Made by a program: the position numbers and the translations under genes. Shown here piece after piece: positions 10,718-21,481 of a stretch of DNA of 64,000 nucleotides. How positions within the stretch are numbered: the stretch's first letter is position 1; the number at the start of each line of letters is the position of its first letter. Below the pieces are notes generated by a model that made no database searches, was not told the DNA's origin, and saw only the letters and a list, made by a program, of their open reading frames with translations. The stretch spans positions 27,657,668 to 27,721,667 of the forward strand of contig NC_092569.1 of NCBI RefSeq assembly GCF_037975245.1, read 5' to 3'. The stretch is from Apostichopus japonicus. Lineage: Eukaryota; Echinodermata; Holothuroidea; Aspidochirotida; Stichopodidae.

Positions 10718-13700
10718 ATGGGTGCAGTCGGTTCATCGTCACAGGATCTAATACCAACTCCTACACTGATATTTAAAGGTAAGTCATCGAGGTTAAATAA
10801 ACATATCTTATTGAATGGTGTTCAGATGGTCGAATTACAAACATAATGCTACTGTTTATTGTGATTTCATCTATAACTTTTCGGCCTTTTGGCTAAGATC
10901 ATGTGTAGTATCTGTTCCCTTCGGGAATGGTGATGCACACCTGACGATGATCACACAGTCACAGTCCCGATGCAAGGGGACTGGGGCTGAGAGCGGATCA
11001 GTCGTTTGGTTTTCGTGCCCAGGTTCTTTCCTGGGTGACTTTTTCTTAAAAAGTATTTCATCTATAACTTTACTAACGTTCTTATTTTGAGACGTTATGA
11101 GCCTCAAATAAACGAAGAATTTGACATTCGGACTAAACGAAAAGTATCATTTTAAAATTAACTGTAAGTCGACTGTCTTCAAGAATGAAATAATCGCAAA
11201 CATTTCAAAGCCATGATGTTTTTAGATAGCCTCCATGAATGGGGGTATAGTTTGGGTACATTATATTACTTTATATTCAAAGATAGTCTTCCTATTCTAT
11301 TTCATGTGCATTACATTTATCCTCCACAAAATTGGTGTAGTATACCATATTCTAGTGTGCATTTATAAAAATAATGGTGTACTACCGAATATATATTGTG
11401 AATTAAATTAAAAACAATACTAATAATCGAAGCTGCCAATTGCACTGACAACGACACTTCATTGGCATCGACACAATAACACTATGTCGCTCACTTTACA
11501 GAGTAAACGTCAAATTATACAGTTTGTAAGTTTAAACTAGCACTTCAGTCCTTCAAGTTTTGAATCGCTTCTGTCCTTAACCCTCCCCAGCTGACCTCAC
11601 TCCTTTTGTTCCTTATAGGGTACCTCTGCCTTCCCCCTCAACTGTTAGTGCAAGCTTGATTTCAGTTATTTGTTACTCGATTTCAACAGTTGTCCTTGAC
11701 CTGTCGTAATTATAACTTCTCGGGTGTACTCCACACCACTATAGCCTATACGTTATATATTTAGCATCACTTGTTTACGTTGTACAGAGGTGACGTGCGT
11801 GTATAGAACCAATTCCTTTGCCTGACACCATTTTGTTTATTTCTAGTGAACCGTTTCATGACCATTTCCGCACACTTACACGTACTATCTTATTCTTTTC
11901 ACTAGTGCGAGTTGTGCACTCCTTATGTTTAGCCTATCCATAAGGAAGTAGTTGGTGAGAACTATTTCCGGCACAACGTTCTTTGAACAGATGGAGCAAT
12001 TGCCTACATTTGCTTCGAGAATGCAAAGAACTTGAAATTGGTCATAAATGGTATTTTGTTTTAACCGTTAAATACATTATACAGACGGAGATACTGTGCA
12101 TATGTAACAGTAACTTGTAATAACTTGCCTTATGTTTATTCTCTGCCACGTACCAACGTGAAGATGCTGTCAGAATAATGCTTTCAAAAGTGATCAAAAT
12201 GAATGTAAACATTGTTTCGTGGACTACGATGAAACTTTGATATTCGCAAGACAAAAAAGACGAATTCACCTTTTGAAGGGTAGGGGACTGAGTTTATCGT
12301 AGGTCACATGTCAAAGTATATTGAACCATAATGATTTTCATCTACTCCTGTGTTTGGTTATTATTATACAACTTTTACCATGATTGTGGTTCTATGATAT
12401 GTTCGACATAACTGCAAGATTCGGTTAAATTGAGAGAACAGCTTACATTTTACATTCGTTCTAAATCCATAAACTAGGTTGTTCTGGAACTCCACCCACA
12501 TTTCTCGTGACTAGCGTTAGTGAGGAATTTCATTTCTCAATCGATAAATATGTATGAAATGTTTGTTGAAAGTGTAAATTTCAAACAAATTTTCCTGATA
12601 TATCTACTCCTATGATCAACAAGTTTCGCTTATATTGCCATATTTAAATCATATTTTCTAATGGTGGTAAGTTCCTATAAGGTTATATCGATCATGTTGT
12701 TCAGCTTATTTCATACTTTATCTTTACCATCAATACAACGTCATTTTGAAACCTTGCATCTAGTCGTCATATAAGCAGCAAAGCGGAACAACATAGAACA
12801 CAGGTACTACATAAATGTAATTCTTAAAGTTTTTAACCAAAGTAAAAAGTGGATGAGGGCAAAATTCTTTCTAAACGTATATGTGGTGGCGCCCTGACCT
12901 CCATGACAAGAGATGTGTTGACATTTATTGCATTACGTTCTGTAGTATTTCCCTTTAAAAAGCATGTGACAAAATTTTGATATGGTAAAAAATGCATAAA
13001 AACAGTTATAAATGTTATCATTAAGTGATATGGGACATCACATGAAAATTTGGTTTCTTCAGACTCAGGTAAACAATATGCTACTTCAAGACCAATATTC
13101 TACGAGCAGGTTATGGATTCATCCTCATCGGACTTCTCACCATCCTCAGACTACTCAGAATCTTCGTACTTCTCCTCTGAATCATCCTCCTCATCCAGCG
13201 CTCCGGGCCCAAAGTCCGCCTCCGTCACTAAAAAAGGGTCAATCGTAAAATCAACTTCTACTACCTCACCAACTACAAAAGTTAACTCTTCGTCAATTTG
13301 GAATACTACAAAAGCCACAAATTATGGAATTCTCGAAGGTATACGATACATACAATTATTACATTTTCAAAATATGCTCAGTGTTCCTGGGTTTGTTTAT
13401 CATGCATGTTTTATGACTTCTTTAATGGCTAATTCAGTGGCAGACAGTTTAGAATTAAAAAAAAAAAATCTGTCAGGTGAAAACCTCCATCTTCACATGT
13501 ATATCTTGTTCCTAACTATGATCGATTGAATAATTAACGTATTTTGACGTAGATTGACTTTCGCTTCTTCCAGGAAATAGTTCACAGTATAGGTGGTGAG
13601 TCTCTTCAACAAGGTAGATAACCTTCAAAATCCTTTTCTATCCTCTTATAAAAAGGGGAACTTTGTTTTCGTAGAAATATTATTTCCCCTTTTGAACAAT

Positions 13701-16509
13701 TAGTGAGCTTTATATTGCAATGCAAAAAAAGGGGTCTTTAACTGCGTTGCCATGATGACATTATTCGCTCTGCTACTACCAAATGGGGAAAAATCAGCAA
13801 ATATGCAAAATTCATGTCTTGGCCATACAAAAATGCTATGAGAATGGAGATAGAACAGGGATATCTATTTTACAGATTGTTCATTCCAAGCGCCATCTTT
13901 AATTAATGTTTGATATATTCAGTATGGTATTACGCAAAATAGACAAGGTAGTCAGTTTTCAATTTTTCGAATACACAAATACAAAAATTATTCTCTTAGG
14001 AAATGTAAAACTATCATGATAAGTGATCTTATCTTCCCTTCTTTCTGATGTCAATATATTTCTAACAGCAAAATGTTCAATATCGGTCAAAGGCACACCG
14101 TATATTGCGAACTAAGTTTATTTGTATACCGGATCTCTCTATGACAGTGCTTTCAAAACTTCTGTTAGGACAATCAGTAATTAGCGTTGCCTTGAACATC
14201 CGGTGTCAAGTAATGTAATATGCAGAGCAGATCGAACAGTAAAATGCAAACAAGTAGTGAAAAATGCTTAGTCATTATTGCATTATGCAATATAAATGCA
14301 TGAAAAATACAAGCAAGTAGTGAAAAATGCTAAGTCATTATTGCGTTCTGCAATATACATGCATGAAAAATACAAACAAGTTGTGAACAATGCCTAGTCA
14401 TTATTGCATTATGTAATATACATGCATGGAAATTCAAACAAGTAGTGAGCAATGCTTAGTCATTATTGCATTATTCAATATACATGCATGAAAAATACAA
14501 GCAAGGTGTGAACAATGCTTAGTCATTATGTAATATACATGCATGGAAATTCAAACAAGTAGTGAATAAGCTTACTCATTATTGCATTATTCAATATACA
14601 TACATAAATACCTTGTTAAAGAGAGAGTGGGGTGGGGAGAGGGGCTGTATACTCCCATATTTTGCCAAATGAAAAGTGTATACAAAATTGCTAATAGCTG
14701 ACAATGCAAGAGCCTCTGTGATCCCCTCAGGACCTTTAACGTAATATATCCATTCATTCCCATATATTCTATTAGGTTATGTATTTTAAGACTAAATCAA
14801 CTGACCGTGTTTACATTGTAAGGTCACAGACACTGATTGTAGTATACAATGTATACATTGTTAGTTGCGTTCAGATTCAAAACTGGAAATACATTTGATA
14901 TCAATTATTGGGGGATATTCAGAACTCACGTTTAGACCCAACATAATCAAGTTCATTATTGAACTGGTAATCAGGTTTCGCTTAACTCTATCTTGTGTTC
15001 GACTCGAACTTCATTGGTAAGGGACTTGTCTCGGAATTGGACAAGCAGTGGACTCATATGCAACCCTTAAATTAATATCAACACTACTTAAGTCCATCCG
15101 ATAGTTATTGCCCCATTCACTTCCGAAAATAAAAGGAAGGTTTATGTAAAAAAATATATATATATAAACTTGCTATGAGCAGGCTATTAAAAGCTATCGA
15201 CAGACCTGGCGTATTGTATCATTCGAGAAGGCACGAAAGTAATACATTGTCAACCAGCCAACAATTTATATTTTCATTTTGAATCAATTAATTTGTCCGC
15301 TTAAGAAATATTAATAATTTACCAAAACATGATAAATGATATCTTCTCTTCAGATGACAGATTTGTAATTTTTGTTGGGTGCGGAATTGCTGGCCTTCTC
15401 TTCATGCTGCTTCTCCTTATTGCCGTCTTAGTTGGTCATCGGTGAGTAGCTTAATAACAAATATCAATAACCTGTGAATGATTCTGATAAAAGAAAGCTT
15501 TATTTTCTTTTGTCTGAGCACTCTCCTGTGTGTGTGTGTGTGTTTGGTGTTTACATAAATACAGGGTATCGTATATAGACAACATGGAAGGTTGGTAATT
15601 CCGAGCTCCGAGAAAGATGAGGAATAAACATTTCATCGATGACATGGCTAAAGCAGTGCCGATACTACGGTGATCGGAGAAGAAAATAGTGTTTTGTTAA
15701 AATTTACCAAAATTTACATAACGTGCAAGTTCTGTGCAAGAAACGAAGCAGAAAGCTACACCAAAATATTACGTTGAAAATCTATGAACGCAGTAGATGA
15801 ATTTGTTGCCACAATGGAGGTAGAGAAGTAAGTCTACTCTAGCAGAGAAAAAGGAGAATCCGAAATGTTGGCAGTTTTTCACTACTTGGAGAGTAAAAAG
15901 AAACAATTTGGTAAAGGATGTTTGTGGAAACCTTTTGTTCTAATATCTTCATGTTCGACACCGGGGCTCTCTGAAGCAACTTAATATGCCCGTAAATAAA
16001 TGTATAGTATAAGAACTTAAAGCCGGATTAAAGCATTCCTACTGCCTGATTAAAGTATTATTTTCCACTACTTCATTACTTTACCACCAACCCTTATCCC
16101 TTCCTTATACAGAAGGCATCGTAGACGGAAGAACAGCAGAAGAGATAACGTAACAGTAATACACTTAAACACCCAACCATCAAGAGGGTGCTATGTGACT
16201 GGAGTTATGACTGACCGTTCTCACAATTTCGTAAATACCAGACCTAGTTGTCCACCTGTTCCGCAGCAAGACAAGCGAGACGAATGCTACTACGAAGCAA
16301 TTTCTTCAACGATGCCAACACCGAGCATCTATGAACAGCCGCGTGAAACTGCAACATACAATGATGGATGCACAATGAGTTTCCAATCAGCAAACGTGAG
16401 AACTAATGCCCAAAATACTCAAGACGATTATTTGATTCCTCTTCACAACCCATCGACGAGAGGACAGTATGTGGCGTCGGATAGCCCATACTTGGCAGTG
16501 TCGGACTGA
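10718..16509 (+). CDS. Gene A: orphan single-pass membrane protein with tyrosine-motif tail (273 aa, 4 exons)
   Basis: I do not recognise the family. Exons: 10718-10778, 13063-13338, 15354-15441, 16113-16509; all junctions are GT-AG with phases 1,1,2, giving 822 nt including TGA. Residues 1-20 start MGAVGSSS. Residues 21-112 are Ser/Thr-rich (Ser runs near 40-70) with two N-glycosylation sequons (NSS, NTT) near residue 95. One hydrophobic helix spans about 116-140 (GLLFMLLLL), followed at once by a basic stop-transfer RRHRRRK. The 132-residue tail has tyrosine motifs GCYV (169), CYYEAI (202), SIYEQP (215), DYLIP (248) and SPYLAV (268). YxxP motifs are typical Crk-type SH2 ligands, and SxYxxV resembles an ITIM. 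There is no signal peptide, so the best topology is N-out/C-in signal anchor. A polyadenylation signal lies at 16540. The paralog is gene B. Confidence 0.8.
10881..11054 (+). mobile_element. U2-snRNA-headed retroposon with perfect 17-bp target-site duplication
   Basis: The first about 37 bases match the 5' domain of U2 snRNA with one difference: TCGGCCTTTTGGCTAAGATC, then a branch-site-pairing region with GTAGTA. After TCTGTTC it departs from U2 completely: no U2 Sm site or stem-loops III/IV are present. The body contains stems CAGTCCC/GGGACTG (10962-10968 with 10977-10983) and CCCAGG/CCTGGG (11018-11023 with 11030-11035), and ends in a T-rich tail. The identical 17-mer atttcatctataacttt flanks it at 10864-10880 and 11055-11071, which is direct evidence of retrotransposition. 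It lies in intron 1 of gene A. It could be a U2-derived SINE family member or a one-off U2 chimera. Confidence 0.8.
14240..14610. repeat. Minisatellite, about six copies of a ~63-bp unit
   Basis: The unit contains 'caagtagtga', 'tagtcattattgcatta' and 'aatatacatgcatg', repeated six times with substitutions and small deletions. It lies in intron 2 of gene A. It is head-to-tail without spacers, so it is not a CRISPR array. Confidence 0.8.
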
Positions 16510-16539
16510 ACATACTTTCTTTATATTTACAAAGACTGA

Positions 16540-16545
16540 AATAAA
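16540..16545 (+). promoter_or_regulatory. Polyadenylation signal AATAAA of gene A
   Basis: AATAAA lies 30 bases past the stop codon of gene A, a normal position for an animal 3' UTR. Confidence 0.5.
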
Positions 16546-17014
16546 AGACAAAAGCTGTTGCTTAATCTATGCGGTTTACCGTCTAGTAAGTTATTGCTGT
16601 TTTCGCTGCTTTTCTCTGTAATGTTGAAATACCTCAAACTGAGTAAAAGTCTCATATACCACGTGGAAATCTATGAATACGTTAGAAAATAACTCTCGGA
16701 TCACATCCATGACAGTGAGAAGATACTCCCCAATGGCTAAAAATATTTTTTTTTTGGAAGTGGCTTTGAAGCCGACATTACAACCATTTTGTTTCACTGC
16801 TGAACAACCAAAAGTACCCTCAACATCTTCCATTTTTCATATTTTTACTCCATTGTTTGACTAGAGGTGATAAGACAACTGTTATTCTGTTTCATACGCG
16901 ATAATTGGAATGAACATTCCCTCAAAATAAAAGGGAAAAATAATTTCTATCATGTCACCAATTTAATTGTGTTAGCTTCTTCTAAGTTTACAGAAAGAAG
17001 TCAGTATGTAACTA

Positions 17015-17900
17015 AGTAAGTACGTAAAACTTTATTGCTCCATAAAATCGAAAATTTCTATACTCGTACATTATAAGAAATACAAAAATATATAAATAAC
17101 TATATTCATATTTACAAATAATAACTAAGAGGGTAAGATCAAGTTAAATACTTAAAGACAGAGAGCCTATACCCATCCAATGACTAGGCAACCACCTAAC
17201 GACTCAAATTGCTGTTATTATAATTTTCAGCTTTTTTAGTGTGTTGTCAACACGATCCCTTTCTGTCTTACTAACGTTACCCCCTCAGCAATTGAGGCAG
17301 TATCTTCAAACTCTACAGATGGTAGCATTAAAGAACATATCTAAAATTTCCTTACGCACATTGAAAAGTGACATTTTTCTCAAACAATGTAATATCGAAT
17401 TCGACTTTCTAACCAGGACGTCAACATGATCCGTCCAAGTCAATTTATCGTTGAAAACCACTCCCATATATTTATAGGTAAACACACTACCTCATTCTTT
17501 TTAATAATTACAGGCGGTGGTGGAATAACATTATGTCTAAAGTCGATGACCATTTCTTTTGTTTTAGAGACTAATTGTAAAAAGTCACAGAAGTCATCGT
17601 ACACTTTTGCGTTAAAGTGAAATGTCGACACTCACTAACAATTGAAGGATGCGACAGTTGTGTATACGTTGGTAACAATTAGTAGCACAATTGAACTATT
17701 ACTACACATCAAACAACATATTGATATTTCAACATTTTACTCTAATATCAGAAAGCCTCTGATAATATTGAGCCATTTTGAATTTAGCATATAATTTCAG
17801 AATTTGTGAAACATCATCTACACATTCAATCGTGATAAGATCATCAAAGAGCAATTATAAGCACAAGGTTTTGAAGATTCAATTACCTGTCATTTTGTGT
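17015..17900 (-). mobile_element. Degenerate LINE, reverse-transcriptase C-terminal region
   Basis: On the minus strand 17640-17230 reads SKTKEMVIDFR, later WTDHVDVLVRK, CLRKMSLFNVRKEIL and a GGN-S-K-x-RD end. This order is the palm/thumb and C-terminal region of a non-LTR reverse transcriptase. Upstream (17880-17640) a weaker match (DDLITIE) may be the catalytic DD region. Frameshifts and stops make it dead. The 3' UTR seems to run to about 17015. It lies between the convergent genes A and B. Confidence 0.65.
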
Positions 17901-19149
17901 ATTTTTTTTATGAAATAAATAAAATAAATTATAACGAAATGAGGTTCTTCTTTATTCAATAACTCAAGAGTACGATTGAAAGTACTCAGATAATAACGAA
18001 CTCGAACTCGAGTCTGTAGTCGGGTTCTCAAATGTTTACTCGAACGCTTTTCTACTTGGTAGTCTGATCCTAACTAGGAGAACTCGAACCATGGTATATA
18101 GTACTAGTCTTGGATGAAACAGCCGATTCTCATAGCTGGTACAACACCAACTGTTCTTGTCCCACAACCGTGCAACAGTAACTAGTACTTTGTGTTGGTG
18201 TAACATGTGTTACTGGTCGCACTTTAACAACTGCCAAGCTGTTTATTTGTTCCATGTAAGACAATGAACTACGCGACTGGACAAGGAATCCATGAAGATG
18301 AAAATGTCTACGAGATGAAGGAAAGGAGGTACGCGTTACAGCTTGAATCCAGTTCACACATCTCTTTGAATTACGCCAATTCGTCAAGCCGGGAACGATA
18401 AAAGGCCATGTTCGGGCATATCCATAAGCCTACTTAGAGCATAAAACGACTAGATACGACGTCATTTTAGAATCGCGTAAACTCGCACTAAATGACAACT
18501 TGGTACAGCAACTACTGTTCATGACCTACAACTATGCATCAGTAATTACTACTCTGTGTTCGTAACAGGGTAACATCTATGGGGGTCATTTTCGACGAAT
18601 ATGCTATGCAGAATATAGTTGATGGTCATATTATGTTAGTTAACGATTGTTGTTCTGTTTAGTGAAGAGAATCATAGAACTCTAGAGAGCAATGGTTGGT
18701 ATTTTCAATTCGTGGAAGGTAAGGAAGTGGGCGAAGGGGATGTTGTGGCCATGGGCTTGGATGTTTTAAATCTCTCTTAGCTGTTAGATGCGACGATTTC
18801 TTAAATGACCATTCAGAAGACTAAAAACCAGAGAAAATGGTATTTTTAATTTAAATGTATAAAAAATGTTCGATTATTTTTATTTATATATATGCGTTAA
18901 ACAAAGAACTATATACATTTTTGGTTTTCGTTCTAATAGGTCTTTCACAGAAGAGAAGATAGTTCGGATAATTTCTATAGTAATTGGCACTTATATCTGG
19001 ATGGATCTGGATTTTTCGACACAAAACAATGGTTTGGAAATTTAAGCTTCTGAGGGAGACTGTCAGTTAATGATCGGTGTGACGAATGACATCGGAGAAG
19101 AATTCACATTTCATGTAGATGCTACTATCAACTTTTCTTTTTCTATTGT

Positions 19150-19262
19150 TAAGTTTTTCTCTCTTTTTTTCTTTTTAGGGAGTCTCCTACTTTGTTAAGC
19201 CTTGCAGGCTTTATAGGAGACTTCCCTTCACACTGTAAAATGCGATGGAACAAATAAATATA
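19150..19262 (+). repeat. Retroposon 3' end with nested hairpin
   Basis: Contains an inverted arrangement gtctccta ... taggagac enclosing the hairpin aagccttgcaggctt, then an A-rich tail with aataaata. It resembles the 3' terminus at 3355-3450. No upstream reverse-transcriptase frame is seen. Confidence 0.4.
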
Positions 19263-20109
19263 CAAGATTATAAATTTTCGTATTGAATGCTACGATCTTA
19301 GGTTTGGGATCTCATATCTAGAAAGATTGGTTAGTCATTACGTTTTGGGGGTTGGGAGGAGGTGCAGTAGAGTTGCTGTGAACGTAGATCTCGTGAGATG
19401 GATATTGCTTGTTTGTATCAAGCGGAACTACTTGGTTAATCACAATAAATAGTGTATCGGATATATTTGAGCTTCTTCTACCTTTGCCATGTTCATCTTA
19501 CTACGATTAAGAGCTCACAAAACATTGTTCTCTTGGCTATAAATATAACTTTATTCATAGTCACTGTTATACAATCACTAAACTAACATAAATTTTATGT
19601 TATATTCTCATGAATTTTAACTCAGCTAATCACATTTTTATAAATTACATATTATAACTAATACATTACAAATTAACAAATGGACTGTCCAACAAACCAA
19701 TACTTCCCGCTAAGATAAAATCGTTCATTTTCTTGTTGCATATATCAAATATATATCATTCTATATAATGAAAAAATAACGTTTGCTGTAGAGAAAAAAA
19801 TAGTTTCTGTCGAATATCTCTCATGCTCATATCGTGGTATTTACAATGAAAACATGAAAAGGCACTTGATGCAACTTTTAAAATTCATTGCACAGTTTTC
19901 AATCACCATGTTTCTCGAAACTAAAATCTCAAAATAATAGCTTAAATTCACAACTTTTATATTAGATTATTAATTTTATTGATTTGACGTGACACAGTCC
20001 AATACTAACATGAAAATTGTCTGTGCGAGGAAAGGTTGTCGTATTCAATTACGGATTAATACCATGTTAACCATTGAAAAGTAAAACTAGCGCATCACTT
20101 TAGCAGGAC

Positions 20110-20230
20110 GTATCTGTTATTCTCTATAGTGATAATCTACCGTAACCCTTATCCTTAATACTCTACTGTGATAACTCTACCGTGATACTCTACCGTAATA
20201 CTTATCCGCAATACTTTACCGTAAGCTCGG
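20110..20230. repeat. Degenerate short tandem repeat
   Basis: Variants of 'ctctaccgtgata' and 'cttatccgcaata' recur about seven times in 120 bases. Confidence 0.5.
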
Positions 20231-20758
20231 TAAAATTGTATCCCAAACGCAAAAAGTCACCAGTATTGGCTTCCTATTTGAACGTGTTAAAAGATTGACC
20301 TCAAAAGTTTTCAAAATTATTGCAAACTCTGTTCAGTTTTTAATCTTATAATATATCATCGAACCATTGATGGGTTTCAAAGTGTAGACAATTTAATGTA
20401 TGAGTGAGCAAGGATTTGCTAAGATATGCTAAGAAATTTTAAGAAATGCTAAGAAACTCTATTTGACGTTTGAACATGAATGACTGTTATTTGACTTTCT
20501 AGCACTTTCAGGGCAAAACATAAAACCTTTTTCGTCACACGTCACTCATGTTAGAGATAACAGACCTAATTATGTTATTCATCATGTTATATTATGTAGT
20601 TGTACATTGAATATACCACGTGAAGGGAAAAATAAACACACGGTAACTTCTTACGCTTCAATATTTCATATAAGATGACTCGTTACTTACTTTTTCTTTC
20701 ACTAACAAGTGTCACTAAGTTTTAACCTACTTCGCAAAACGTTGCATTCATGTTTCCA

Positions 20759-20872
20759 AATAGAATTACTCCCTATACAAACTAAGACGTTATTAGAGTT
20801 TAACCTGTACATACCCTTAATTAATGAGTTTCCCAAATAAATGAATTGTTACGTATAGGGAGTAATTCTATT
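20759..20872. repeat. Perfect 19-bp inverted repeat with 76-base spacer
   Basis: aatagaattactccctata at 20759-20777 is exactly inverted at 20854-20872. It could be a tiny MITE or a hairpin-forming site. No target duplication is evident. Confidence 0.6.
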
Positions 20873-21481
20873 ACTATGATTAGAATCCGTACTAAGTAAA
20901 GTTTGTCATTTATTAAATGAACTGAAATATGACTAGTCAAGCTCATAAACTGCATATGAGATTGTTGTTTCTTATGACAAAACATGCTTTTTTAACTTCA
21001 TAAGAACCAAAAAAAAAAAAAAAAACCCGGATGACATTTAACACCATTTGACTTTGAAAAAAACAATTGATGCGTTGTAATTGTGTTATTAGAGGCTATA
21101 AAAGTCATACGTTTTCCAGAAAATTAAGATAGAAGGGATCTCATATAGTTTATGTGTAAGACTGATCGGCATAATCACTTTAATGACAAGTCACAGATTA
21201 CTCCTGGACTAATTCCATTAATTTGTGTAGTATATAACATATCAAACTTAGTGATGTGCCTAGAATCACCATTGGAAGCAACATAATCAGAACAGTAAAC
21301 ACACTTACTTAACTATTCCTTCTCTTTTTCATTTCTGTCATGGAACAACGTATTCTTGTACTATAGTGTTGATACACGAGAAGATAAGTGGATGAAATAA
21401 CAACAGATGAAAACCTAACTGTTCAAAACTAAGGAAATCTTGCTACTTCTTTGATTTTTAAGTGACACCTCTCGGAACCAA

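Noticed and set aside
10881-11054. Functional U2 snRNA gene
   Set aside because: Only the first ~37 bases match U2; no Sm site or 3' stem-loops, and target duplications show retroposition.
13575-13595. Micro-exon of gene A between exons 2 and 3
   Set aside because: It has an AG and a GT, but including it puts a stop in the membrane exon; direct splicing of 13338 to 15354 keeps the frame and matches gene B.
14240-14610. CRISPR-like array
   Set aside because: The units are head-to-tail and diverged, with no unique spacers; this is a eukaryotic intronic minisatellite.
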